43,583 bases of DNA from Desulfobacula sp. (GTDB lineage: Bacteria > Desulfobacterota > Desulfobacteria > Desulfobacterales > Desulfobacteraceae): assembly GCA_021647625.1 (NCBI GenBank), contig JAKIUJ010000007.1, positions 1-43,583 of the forward strand, in the 5' to 3' direction. Every line of letters starts with the position of its first letter. Positions within the stretch are counted from its first letter, which is position 1. Both the position numbers and the translations under genes were made by a program. The notes beneath the pieces are model-generated. The model did not search any database. It saw only the letters and a program-made list of their open reading frames with translations, and had not been told where the DNA came from. Below are positions 23,802 through 31,584 of the stretch, one piece after another.

Positions 23802-26695
23802 CCATTCAAGTTGTCTAAAATATCTCTGATCGTTTTGGCAAGTTCTCTTTTTATGACCGGTTTAGCGATATAGCCTTGTATGCCAAACTCCTTGCTGTTT
23901 TTTTCGTTGATTTGATCACTGAAACCCGAGCAGATAATTACAGGAATATCTTTTCTTACATCTCTGATTTCATTGGCAAGTTGAACACCAGTCATCCCGG
24001 GCATTGTCATATCCGTGATAATCAGATCAAAATTATCCGGATTTGCTTTGAATATTTCAAGTGCTTTGCTGCTGACGGTTCTGGATGTTACATGATATCC
24101 TAATCGTTTAAGCATTTTTTTTTCCATTTTGATAATGCTTTCTTCGTCATCCACCAGAATTATTCTTTCCGTTCCTCCTTGAATCGGCTGCACCGGATCA
24201 GATTTGCCATTGTCTGAACTTTTTTTCATTATTGGTAAGTAAACATGAATTTCGGTCCCTTTTCCAGGCTCGCTATAAACGTGGATATCACCATTGCAAC
24301 TTTTGGCAATGCCTTTCACTACTGAAAGTCCTAATCCAGTGCCTTTATCTTTTGGCTTGGTCGTGAAGTAGGGGTCAAAAATTTTATCAATTACATTTTT
24401 TTCAATACCAGTACCCGTGTCCATGACTTTTAGCAATGCATATTTGCCGGGGATTAAATCAGTAAACACCATTTGGTTTGATTCAATTAGAGTTTGGGTA
24501 AGGATAATTTTTAATTGCCCTCCTGATTTCTGCATCGCATGGAATGCGTTTGTAGCAAGATTCATAATAATCTGGTGAATCTGGGTGGGATCTGCAATCA
24601 CCAATCCACAATCACAATCTATATCTGTTTGGATATCTATTGTTTTTGGAATTGAAGATCCGAGTAACTTCAAGGCTTCTTTCAGTACAGATTGCAGCTT
24701 GACAGCCTTAAGCTTACGATCTCCCTGGCGACTGAATGCAAGAATCTGTTTAACAAGTTCTTTGGCTCGTAAAGCCGCCTGAAAAATTTCTGCAATGCTT
24801 TTTTGATGTGGACTGTCTTGGGGAAGGTCTTCTTTAAGCATTTCAGCATAGCCCATTAAAGGAAAAAGAATATTATTAAAATCGTGGGCGATCCCCCCTG
24901 CCAGAGTTCCAATGGCTTCCATCTTTTGAGCCTGCTGGAGTTGTCCTTCAAGTTGTCTGTGTTTAGTGATATCCCAAAAAATCCCCAGCAATCCGACCAC
25001 ATTCCCTTTATTATCCGGGACAGCTGTTTTTACCGTCTGAACAATATAGCTTTTGTTATCTAAAACATACTCTTCTTCAATTTCTTCGGTTCCTCCGGAT
25101 TCGATAATTCTCTTGTCATCAAGCCTGTATTTTCCGGCCAGTTTCTTAGTGAAAAAATCGTTGTCGGTTTTTCCTGTAATTTCTTCCGGTTTAATTTTTA
25201 AATCATTTGCAAAATTTTTGTTACAGGTCACATAGACTGAATTCTTGTCTTTATAAAATATTTTTTGAGGTAGATTCTCGATGAGCATTTTATACTTTCT
25301 TTCATTCTCTTTAAGTGCTTCCTCAACATGCTTGCGATGGGTGACATCCCAAACGGTGGATATCATCAATTGTTTATCAGGGATGGGTATATTCCTTGCC
25401 GATACGTAAGAAGTCCCATCCCCTTTTCGTGTAATAGGCACATCCGGCCAATACATATTTTTTGGGTTATCGGTGGCGCAATCATTTAATATTTTATTTT
25501 TAATTTGTTCTCTGAATACAGGGTCTTCATAAACTGACTCCCAAAAAATATCCGGGTCAGCAAGTTTTTGTCTTGTTGTCCGGTAGTATTTTGGAAAGTT
25601 GTCATTCATATAGCTAAAATCCACAGTAGGATCAACTGAGTTAACTGCAATTCCAATTGGAAGATTGTCCATCACCGATTTTATGAAGATTTCGTTTTCT
25701 AACAGAGTCTTCTCGCTTTTTTCTCGCTGTATAATTTCTTTTTTAAGTCTACGGTTCCAGAACATGATAATCCCAATAATTATCATCGAAAAAATACCGA
25801 AAATAAGAATCCATTTTACAAGATCGAACTTAGTGACCCCATATTCATACCGAACCTTCATCCAGCGATTTTTAATCGCTTCATGTTCTTCCGGAGTCAA
25901 ACTTTTGAAACTTTTATTAATGATGCTTGCCAATTGTGGCCAATCATCTCTAATGGCCATTGCCTGATTGTGATTATCAAACGGAGTCGGTGCGGCTATT
26001 TTCAGGTTATTAAGATTGTTTTGCCTGATGATGTAGGTTGTTATTGTTAAATTCCCAATATATGCATCTGCTTTTCCTGTTGCAACGGCTTTGATAGCCT
26101 CTATGGGTTTTTCAACTACATGAAGGTCAATTTCCGGAAACTGATCCATCAATTGAGAATGTAGAACATATCCACGTTCAACAGAAACAGTTTTATGTTT
26201 TAAATCTTCTATGCCACTGATAAATCCAATTTCATTTCTTGTAAAAATTACCAAGGGGATAATAAGATAATTATCAGTGAAAGAGATAAATTTTTTGCGT
26301 TCTTCTGTGATTTTAGCAGTAAGAATCAAATCTATTTTTTCATGGTTCTTGATGGAATCTATAGCTTTTGACCAGGGGATGCCTGTAATATATTTGACCT
26401 GAAATCCTGCATGCCCGGCTATCAGGTTCAGATAATCCACTGAAATACCCTTGGGTGATCCTTCAAAAAAATGTAATGGCGGGGCGGTCCCAATTCTGGC
26501 ACGAACAACGGGGTGATCTTTGATCCATTGCTTTTCTTTTTCACTAAATTGCAGATTGTCTTTATTTGAAAGACCAGTAAAAACCCGGTTTTTGTTGTTG
26601 TCTGCGTGTACTGATTTATTGAAAAAGTTATTCAAAGGTAAAACAAGGGCGAAAACATAGATTATCAGGATCGAAAATATAGTTTTTTTAATCAT
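23798..26695 (-). CDS. hybrid histidine kinase with amino-acid-binding-type sensor domain
   Basis: A ~965-residue membrane kinase. A signal/membrane helix (6-27) is followed by a periplasmic SBP_bac_3 (glutamine-binding-type) domain at about 55-283 (SVDYLNLIAGHAGFQVKYIT; VATGKADAYIGNL) and a second helix (293-314). Two PAS domains (about 335-455 and 465-585), HisKA with phospho-acceptor His605 (GGIAHDFNNILFPLMG), HATPase (DTGTGIEKNVIDKIFDPY; GTGLGLSVVKG) and a C-terminal receiver (LIITDMTMPGMTG; IAKPV) complete it. The binding domain suggests detection of an amino acid or similar small molecule. No regulator gene is adjacent; the attached receiver may feed a phosphotransfer protein elsewhere. 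A TTG one codon before the chosen ATG is possible. Its catalytic half is paralogous to the kinase at 31585-34410. Confidence 0.88.
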   Translation of the reverse strand: MIKKTIFSILIIYVFALVLPLNNFFNKSVHADNNKNRVFTGLSNKDNLQFSEKEKQWIKDHPVVRARIGTAPPLHFFEGSPKGISVDYLNLIAGHAGFQVKYITGIPWSKAIDSIKNHEKIDLILTAKITEERKKFISFTDNYLIIPLVIFTRNEIGFISGIEDLKHKTVSVERGYVLHSQLMDQFPEIDLHVVEKPIEAIKAVATGKADAYIGNLTITTYIIRQNNLNNLKIAAPTPFDNHNQAMAIRDDWPQLASIINKSFKSLTPEEHEAIKNRWMKVRYEYGVTKFDLVKWILIFGIFSMIIIGIIMFWNRRLKKEIIQREKSEKTLLENEIFIKSVMDNLPIGIAVNSVDPTVDFSYMNDNFPKYYRTTRQKLADPDIFWESVYEDPVFREQIKNKILNDCATDNPKNMYWPDVPITRKGDGTSYVSARNIPIPDKQLMISTVWDVTHRKHVEEALKENERKYKMLIENLPQKIFYKDKNSVYVTCNKNFANDLKIKPEEITGKTDNDFFTKKLAGKYRLDDKRIIESGGTEEIEEEYVLDNKSYIVQTVKTAVPDNKGNVVGLLGIFWDITKHRQLEGQLQQAQKMEAIGTLAGGIAHDFNNILFPLMGYAEMLKEDLPQDSPHQKSIAEIFQAALRAKELVKQILAFSRQGDRKLKAVKLQSVLKEALKLLGSSIPKTIDIQTDIDCDCGLVIADPTQIHQIIMNLATNAFHAMQKSGGQLKIILTQTLIESNQMVFTDLIPGKYALLKVMDTGTGIEKNVIDKIFDPYFTTKPKDKGTGLGLSVVKGIAKSCNGDIHVYSEPGKGTEIHVYLPIMKKSSDNGKSDPVQPIQGGTERIILVDDEESIIKMEKKMLKRLGYHVTSRTVSSKALEIFKANPDNFDLIITDMTMPGMTGVQLANEIRDVRKDIPVIICSGFSDQINEKNSKEFGIQGYIAKPVIKRELAKTIRDILDNLNG

Positions 26696-26752
26696 CAAAT
26701 TTATGAGCCGGATATAATTTTAAATTTTTTAGAAGTATTATAATTTAGTGTT

Positions 26753-26872
26753 TGAACGAAAACTCACCCATCTGCCTGGTTGCTGCAAAATCCTCAAATC
26801 CTCATGTACAGTAGTACACTCCGGTTTCAGCATTTCTTGCGCCTTGCATATGGGCAGCTTTTCGCCCAGCCA
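26753..26872. repeat. intergenic palindromic repeat-type sequence
   Basis: This 120-base stretch in the 280-base gap between kinase and chemoreceptor genes has nested inverted symmetry: TGTAC-AGTA-GTACA at the centre (26805-26818), AAATCCTC against GGTTTCAG-type arms around it, and CTGCC/GGGCAG outside. It is GC-richer than its flanks. I recall similar sequences (CTCACCCATCTGCC..., CCTCAAATCCTCATGTAC...) as repeated intergenic elements in other genomes, but cannot verify that here. Only one copy is in the window. Confidence 0.45.
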
Positions 26873-26978
26873 CTAATTAAGATACCTTAAAAAACTTCGT
26901 TTTGCAAAATTTTAATTTTGCGTTTACCTTCAAACCGTAACTGCCTGAAAGCATTAATATGGAAAAGAAAAAATCGGA

Positions 26979-28631
26979 TTAAAAATCTTTAAAACTTTCC
27001 TTTTCATCAAAAGGAATTACTTGATCCGGTCTCACTTCGGAGGTCTTTTCAGTAAGTGTTACAGTCGTATTATTTCTATAAGAATTGCCCGTAGACTTTA
27101 AAGATCTTCCAGATATCCTGGTTGATTCGGTTTGAAATGAACTCATGATTGAACTTAATTCTTCTGACCCTGCAGCATTTTGCTGAGTGACCTTATCCAT
27201 CTGTGTAACAGCAATATTTATTTGCTCAATACCCTGGGCCTGCTCCTTGGATGCGGCTGCAATTTCTCCGAGCAGATCACCTACTTTGCCTGAACTGTCG
27301 GCTACCTTTGCAAAGCCTTTATTGGTGGTCTCAACCAGGTCAACACCGGATTTGATTTTCTTTACTGTACCTTCTATAAGTCCTGCTGTACTCTTGGCCG
27401 CATCCGCAGCCCGCATGGCAAGGTTCCTGACTTCATCGGCTACCACGGCAAAACCTGCACCGGCTTCTCCGGCCCTTGCTGCTTCAACTGCGGCATTCAG
27501 TGCCAGAAGGTTTGTCTGAAATGCTATTTCATCAATTGTTTTTACGATCTTCTGGGTTTCTTCACTGGCCTTTGAGATTTCTCCCATGGAGCTGGTTAGG
27601 TCTTCCATGGAATTGTTGGCAGAGACAATAACCTGATTGGCTTCCTGCATTAAGCTGTTTGCATTATTTGCATTATCAGAATTTTGTTTTGTCATGGAGG
27701 ACATTTCTTCAAGGGAAGATGATGTCTCTTCACCCGATGCTGCCTGTTCAGAAGATGCTTCAGCAAGAACTTGAGCAATACTCATGGATTCTCCAACCGT
27801 TTGCCCCATTTTTTTTCTCATGGCATCAACAGTTCTTGACAGTTCGCCGATTTCATCCTTGGCATCGGAATGAATCTGTCTTGTCAAATCACCTTCTCCA
27901 ATTAATTTAACCTCTCCGACAAGGGCACTGACAGGAACGCTGATCTTTTTATAAATCAGAAAATAAGATAAAATAGAGATTATGATTAGCAGTGCAATGA
28001 CAGACAATGCATACCAGAGGTACCGGTTGCTTTGAGCAACATATTCTGCTACCTCTGCGCCGGTCCTTTGGTCAAGCAGTTTAAAAAAATCATTGATAGG
28101 TGCCATGATTTCAACGACAAATTGATGATATTCATCATTAAACATGAGTTCTCTGGCCAACTTGAAATCCGGATCTTTTTTAATGGTAAATTCTTTGTTG
28201 TTGTCATGAAAGAGACCTTTTACAGCATTCATGGCAATGGTTTCCGTCCACACCAGTCCATCTGAGTTTTTTCCCGCTTCAGTAATTTTTGCAAACTCGG
28301 CATCTGAAAACCCCAGATCTTTCATGATTTGATTAAGGGCAATGGTTCTTCCATCAGGTCTGGCTTTTTTCCCGCCTCTTATATCTAATACTTCCCAGTA
28401 AAGGTCTTCATACTTACTGTCTCCTGTTGACACATAGGTTCGTGCCAGGCGGGTTAAATCCATGGAACTTTGCCGCAGTTCATCAGCTGCCTGATAGGAT
28501 TGATATCTTACCTGTTGACTCTCATTGAGTGCTGACTGCTCTCTAAGCATAAGTACAGAAATAAATGCAAGTACTACAAGCAAAAGGACAAACGATGAAA
28601 ATATTGCGATAAACATACTTTTGATTGACAT
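26979..28631 (-). CDS. methyl-accepting chemotaxis protein
   Basis: A 550-residue transmembrane chemoreceptor. Helix 1 (about 7-29) and helix 2 (about 205-228) enclose a ~175-residue periplasmic helical sensor region with no domain I can name. HAMP (about 229-282) and a long coiled-coil signalling domain follow; the hairpin tip [24 protein letters not shown] is the invariant CheA/CheW contact, and [20 protein letters not shown] follows. The Glu/Gln-rich stretches around the tip hold methylation sites. It lacks a C-terminal NWETF-type tether for CheR. AAAGGAGA precedes the ATG. The cheW gene lies 28 bases upstream in the same operon; no cheA is in the window, so it must join an array encoded elsewhere. 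Confidence 0.93.
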   Translation of the reverse strand: MSIKSMFIAIFSSFVLLLVVLAFISVLMLREQSALNESQQVRYQSYQAADELRQSSMDLTRLARTYVSTGDSKYEDLYWEVLDIRGGKKARPDGRTIALNQIMKDLGFSDAEFAKITEAGKNSDGLVWTETIAMNAVKGLFHDNNKEFTIKKDPDFKLARELMFNDEYHQFVVEIMAPINDFFKLLDQRTGAEVAEYVAQSNRYLWYALSVIALLIIISILSYFLIYKKISVPVSALVGEVKLIGEGDLTRQIHSDAKDEIGELSRTVDAMRKKMGQTVGESMSIAQVLAEASSEQAASGEETSSSLEEMSSMTKQNSDNANNANSLMQEANQVIVSANNSMEDLTSSMGEISKASEETQKIVKTIDEIAFQTNLLALNAAVEAARAGEAGAGFAVVADEVRNLAMRAADAAKSTAGLIEGTVKKIKSGVDLVETTNKGFAKVADSSGKVGDLLGEIAAASKEQAQGIEQINIAVTQMDKVTQQNAAGSEELSSIMSSFQTESTRISGRSLKSTGNSYRNNTTVTLTEKTSEVRPDQVIPFDEKESFKDF

Positions 28632-28659
28632 GGTGAGTTCTCCTTTAATTTAATTTTTT

Positions 28660-29172
28660 TTAAACAGTTTTTTCAATCACGCTGATTTCATCTGAAGTCA
28701 GGACACTGTCTATATCCAATAAAATTTTTATTCCGCCTTCTGTCTTGGCCATGCCAAGGATATAATTTGTGTTAAGTTTGGTGCCGAATGACGGGGCTTG
28801 TTCTATATCCTGTTCATTAATGTTTAAAACTTCTGAAACAGAATCAACCACAATACCGATGATAACCGTATTGTCCTTTCCTTCAATTTCAACCACAATA
28901 ATACAGGTTCGCTCAGTGTAATCTGATGGTTCCATATCAAATCTTAAGCGGAGGTCGATGACTGGAATCACCTTCCCTCTTAGATTAATTACACCCTTAA
29001 CAAACTCCGGTGTTCGGGGCACCGATGTAATAGGCATCATTCCGATGATCTCTTTTATTTGTATAATCCCGATTCCATACTCTTCATCTACAAGAGAAAA
29101 TGTCAAATATTTCCCTTGCCTGGCTGTAATGTGTTGCACCGCCTGATTAATAGTTGTTGTTTCTTTTTTCAT
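28660..29172 (-). CDS. cheW: chemotaxis coupling protein CheW
   Basis: A 170-residue CheW, normal length. The domain runs from about 18 to 165, with KYLTFSLVDEEYGIGIIQIKEI, then VPRTPEFVKGVINLRGKVIPVIDLR, which is the family core, and VVDSVSEVLNI near the centre. CheW bridges receptors and the CheA kinase in the signalling array. AAAAGGAGG precedes the ATG. Directly followed by the chemoreceptor gene, which makes a dedicated receptor/coupler pair likely. Confidence 0.93.
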   Translation of the reverse strand: MKKETTTINQAVQHITARQGKYLTFSLVDEEYGIGIIQIKEIIGMMPITSVPRTPEFVKGVINLRGKVIPVIDLRLRFDMEPSDYTERTCIIVVEIEGKDNTVIIGIVVDSVSEVLNINEQDIEQAPSFGTKLNTNYILGMAKTEGGIKILLDIDSVLTSDEISVIEKTV

Positions 29173-29295
29173 TTAATGATCCTCCTTTTTAAATTAGGAA
29201 TCGTTACAAAATAACTTGATCTAAATTGTTTCCAAAGTCCCTTAAAAGACTGGGTATTATGAAAACAAAAGATCAACTAATTTTGGAGCCGATCC

Positions 29296-29685
29296 TTAGA
29301 TATTGTTTATATTTTTTGGATTAATCATCTTGCTTATCACATCACATAGGTCCGTATAGGTGTCGGTTACATACGTAAAATATCTTGGGAAAAACCTGTG
29401 AACAGTAGACATTGTGGCTTTTGAATCATCAGGGAGAATTAATATTAAACGTTTGTTGTCCAACAAATCAATCAGGCCTTTTAAGTCATTTAATCGTTTT
29501 TTAGAGTCTGCAAACAAAACAAAAATTTCTTTATTATAATTAGAAGCCTGCTTTAACCTTGCTTTGAATGTATTAAAAGTCTGAAGAGTTTGTATTTCAA
29601 TCCCTGTAAAGGTTTGATCTATAATCTTTTTGAGGGTTGTTCCTTTTTTCGAAGAGTCCTGGTGTATAAAAAGTATAAGATTCAT
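29296..29685 (-). CDS. small receiver-like protein of unknown function
   Basis: A ~129-residue protein with alternating hydrophobic strands and helices like a CheY fold (MNLILFIHQD; EIFVLFADSKKR; KRLILILPDD; PRYFTYVTDTYTDLCDVISKMI). The residues needed for phosphorylation are not in place: there is no Asp pair after strand 1, and no Lys-Pro before the last helix. It may be a degenerate receiver or another Rossmann-like domain. The ATG at 29685 has AAGGGA upstream; a TTG seven codons earlier is less likely. It lies 123 bases upstream of cheW on the same strand. I do not recognise a specific family. Confidence 0.55.
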   Translation of the reverse strand: MNLILFIHQDSSKKGTTLKKIIDQTFTGIEIQTLQTFNTFKARLKQASNYNKEIFVLFADSKKRLNDLKGLIDLLDNKRLILILPDDSKATMSTVHRFFPRYFTYVTDTYTDLCDVISKMINPKNINNI

Positions 29686-29965
29686 TATTCTTTTTCCCTT
29701 ACACAATTAAAGATTTTATTGATGAGCCTCTTATGTTTCATATTTCATTAGTACAAGTTGTATGCCAAGTATTAGGAATTGAAAAAATGCCTGTATTTCA
29801 GATAGTTATACAAAGTTGTGTTTAAGTGAATTTATGACAGAACTATTAGAATTGGGAATGGATTTGGTTCTTCAATTCTCTAACTTACTTAATTTATAAA
29901 ATAATCTCAGGGATTTGTGTGTTTGTGCCAGAAAAGGGAAAGTTGCAAAAATGGTAAACGACTGA

Positions 29966-30055
29966 GGCTCTTGCAGATAAAATATATTATGGCTTGATCC
30001 CACTATATATCGTATTGTAACAATCATGACCTGCGGTATATAGTGAGCAAGAGCC
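29966..30055. other. two-armed inverted repeat, possible structured RNA or 3' UTR
   Basis: Within the 400-base gap 29686-30085, GGCTCTTGC (29966-29974) pairs perfectly with GCAAGAGCC (30047-30055). Inside it CACTATATA (30001-30009) pairs with TATATAGTG (30037-30045), separated from the outer arm by one base on one side and 26 on the other. No convincing coding frame occupies it. It lies just 3' of the sigma-54 regulator gene (minus strand), so it may be that mRNA's 3' end or a small RNA. The rest of the gap shows nothing clear. Confidence 0.45.
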
Positions 30056-30085
30056 ATTCACCGGTATTTCTGCAAGGGGCTCGAC

Positions 30086-31489
30086 TTAAATGTTTTTTAA
30101 ATTGTTCTGTCGCATAAAACGGTAGAGTTGACTTTTTGAAAGGCCGGATACCCTGCAGGCTTCTTTTATGTTGCCTTTTGTAATAGATAACAGATCACTT
30201 AAGTACTCATATTTTGTTTTTTCCATATGCGCTTTAAATTTGTGTTTATTACCTGCAGTTTTTTCTTTTGAGTAAGCTATCTTTGCTGATGTATCATTAC
30301 CATTTAGAGTATTAAATTTATTTCTAATGTTAAATGCTCGAATATGCCCGGGGAGATGATGTGGAAAAAGAGTGCTGCCGTCACCTGCATCGCTGCTAAC
30401 CAGGTACATGGTATTAATAAGTTCTCTGACGTTTCCCGGCCATTCATACATTTGAAGTTCTTCTAAAAATTCAGGAGACATTGTGCAGGGATTTTTTCTC
30501 GTAAGGTCTTTTTGGGCCGAAAGTCGATGCAATGCAAGAGCTTCTATATCACTTTCACGATCCTTTAAAGGCGGTAAATGAATATTCATTGAAAACATTC
30601 GGAAAAAAAGGTCTTCTCTGAATTGATTTTTTTTTATCATATCAGTTAAGTCACGATGGGTTGCACAGATCAGCCTGAAGTCACTTCTAACTTCTTTTTT
30701 GCTGCCAACGGGTCTGAATTGCTTTTCCTGAAGAGCTCTGAGAAATTTTTTCTGAACACTCAAGGGAAGCTCCCCCACTTCATCAAGAAACAGGGTCCCT
30801 TTGTCCGCCATTTTCAATAATCCTGTTTTATCAGAATCTGCACCTGTGAATGCTCCTTTTGTATGACCAAAGAGTGTACTTTCAACCAAATGCTCAGGCA
30901 GCGATGTGCAGTCAACAACCACAAACTCAAATTGAGACTGCTTGCTGTTGTTGTGAATGGCTCTTGAGAAAAGTTCTTTACCGGTTCCGGTTTCGCCTGT
31001 GATCAAGATGGGAAGGTCATTGTTTGCCGCTCTTGAAACTTTATCAAGACATCTTGATATCAGTCGGCTTTCACCGATGGTGGCTCGTCTTTGAATACTT
31101 TTTTCTTTGATTTTAGACTGTTTTTGTTTGCGATATTCATATGCTCTGTCCAGAGCGAATTTGAAATTTTTATAAGACCCTCTTTTTGAAATATAATCCC
31201 AGGCCTTGGACCGCATGGCAAGTTCTGCACCGTCCACATCTTCATCAGCCGTGATAATAATTATTTCAGGAGCCGATGCCTGTCGTTTTATAATTTCGAT
31301 AGCTTCCAGTCCATTACCATCAGGGAGATTTACATCCAGGAAAAGAACATCCACATCATCAGAGGATATTTCATTCAATCCCTCTTTTAGTGTCAGTTGA
31401 TAGGATGAATCGTAATCCATTCCACGGAAAATTTTAGATAAAATCTTACAGATCTGTTCGTCATCATCTATGATTAAAACTTTAGGCAT
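30086..31489 (-). CDS. NtrC-family sigma-54 response regulator
   Basis: A ~467-residue regulator. The receiver domain (about 1-120) has the acidic pair in LIIDDDEQI and phospho-acceptor Asp in [11 protein letters not shown]. The AAA+ domain (about 145-375) has Walker [15 protein letters not shown], Walker [12 protein letters not shown] and WPGNVREL, so it can contact sigma-54. A Fis-type HTH closes the protein ([22 protein letters not shown]). The ATG at 31489 is chosen over a TTG five codons upstream; neither has a strong ribosome binding site. It follows the hybrid kinase gene at 31585-34410 by about 95 bases on the same strand, so that kinase is the likely partner. Targets are unknown; sigma-54-type promoters seen here are at 156 and 15067. 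Confidence 0.92.
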   Translation of the reverse strand: MPKVLIIDDDEQICKILSKIFRGMDYDSSYQLTLKEGLNEISSDDVDVLFLDVNLPDGNGLEAIEIIKRQASAPEIIIITADEDVDGAELAMRSKAWDYISKRGSYKNFKFALDRAYEYRKQKQSKIKEKSIQRRATIGESRLISRCLDKVSRAANNDLPILITGETGTGKELFSRAIHNNSKQSQFEFVVVDCTSLPEHLVESTLFGHTKGAFTGADSDKTGLLKMADKGTLFLDEVGELPLSVQKKFLRALQEKQFRPVGSKKEVRSDFRLICATHRDLTDMIKKNQFREDLFFRMFSMNIHLPPLKDRESDIEALALHRLSAQKDLTRKNPCTMSPEFLEELQMYEWPGNVRELINTMYLVSSDAGDGSTLFPHHLPGHIRAFNIRNKFNTLNGNDTSAKIAYSKEKTAGNKHKFKAHMEKTKYEYLSDLLSITKGNIKEACRVSGLSKSQLYRFMRQNNLKNI

Positions 31490-31584
31490 ATTTCTTATAT
31501 CCAATAAATTGAATTAACTTCAAGTTCTTAATTTATTATCTCTTGCCTTAATTGGTAACAAATCATATCGGAGAATTTATAAAC

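Noticed and set aside
29872-30057. A 61-codon minus-strand frame in the gap after the NtrC-type regulator
   Set aside because: No ribosome binding site or recognisable domain, and it overlaps the inverted-repeat structure.
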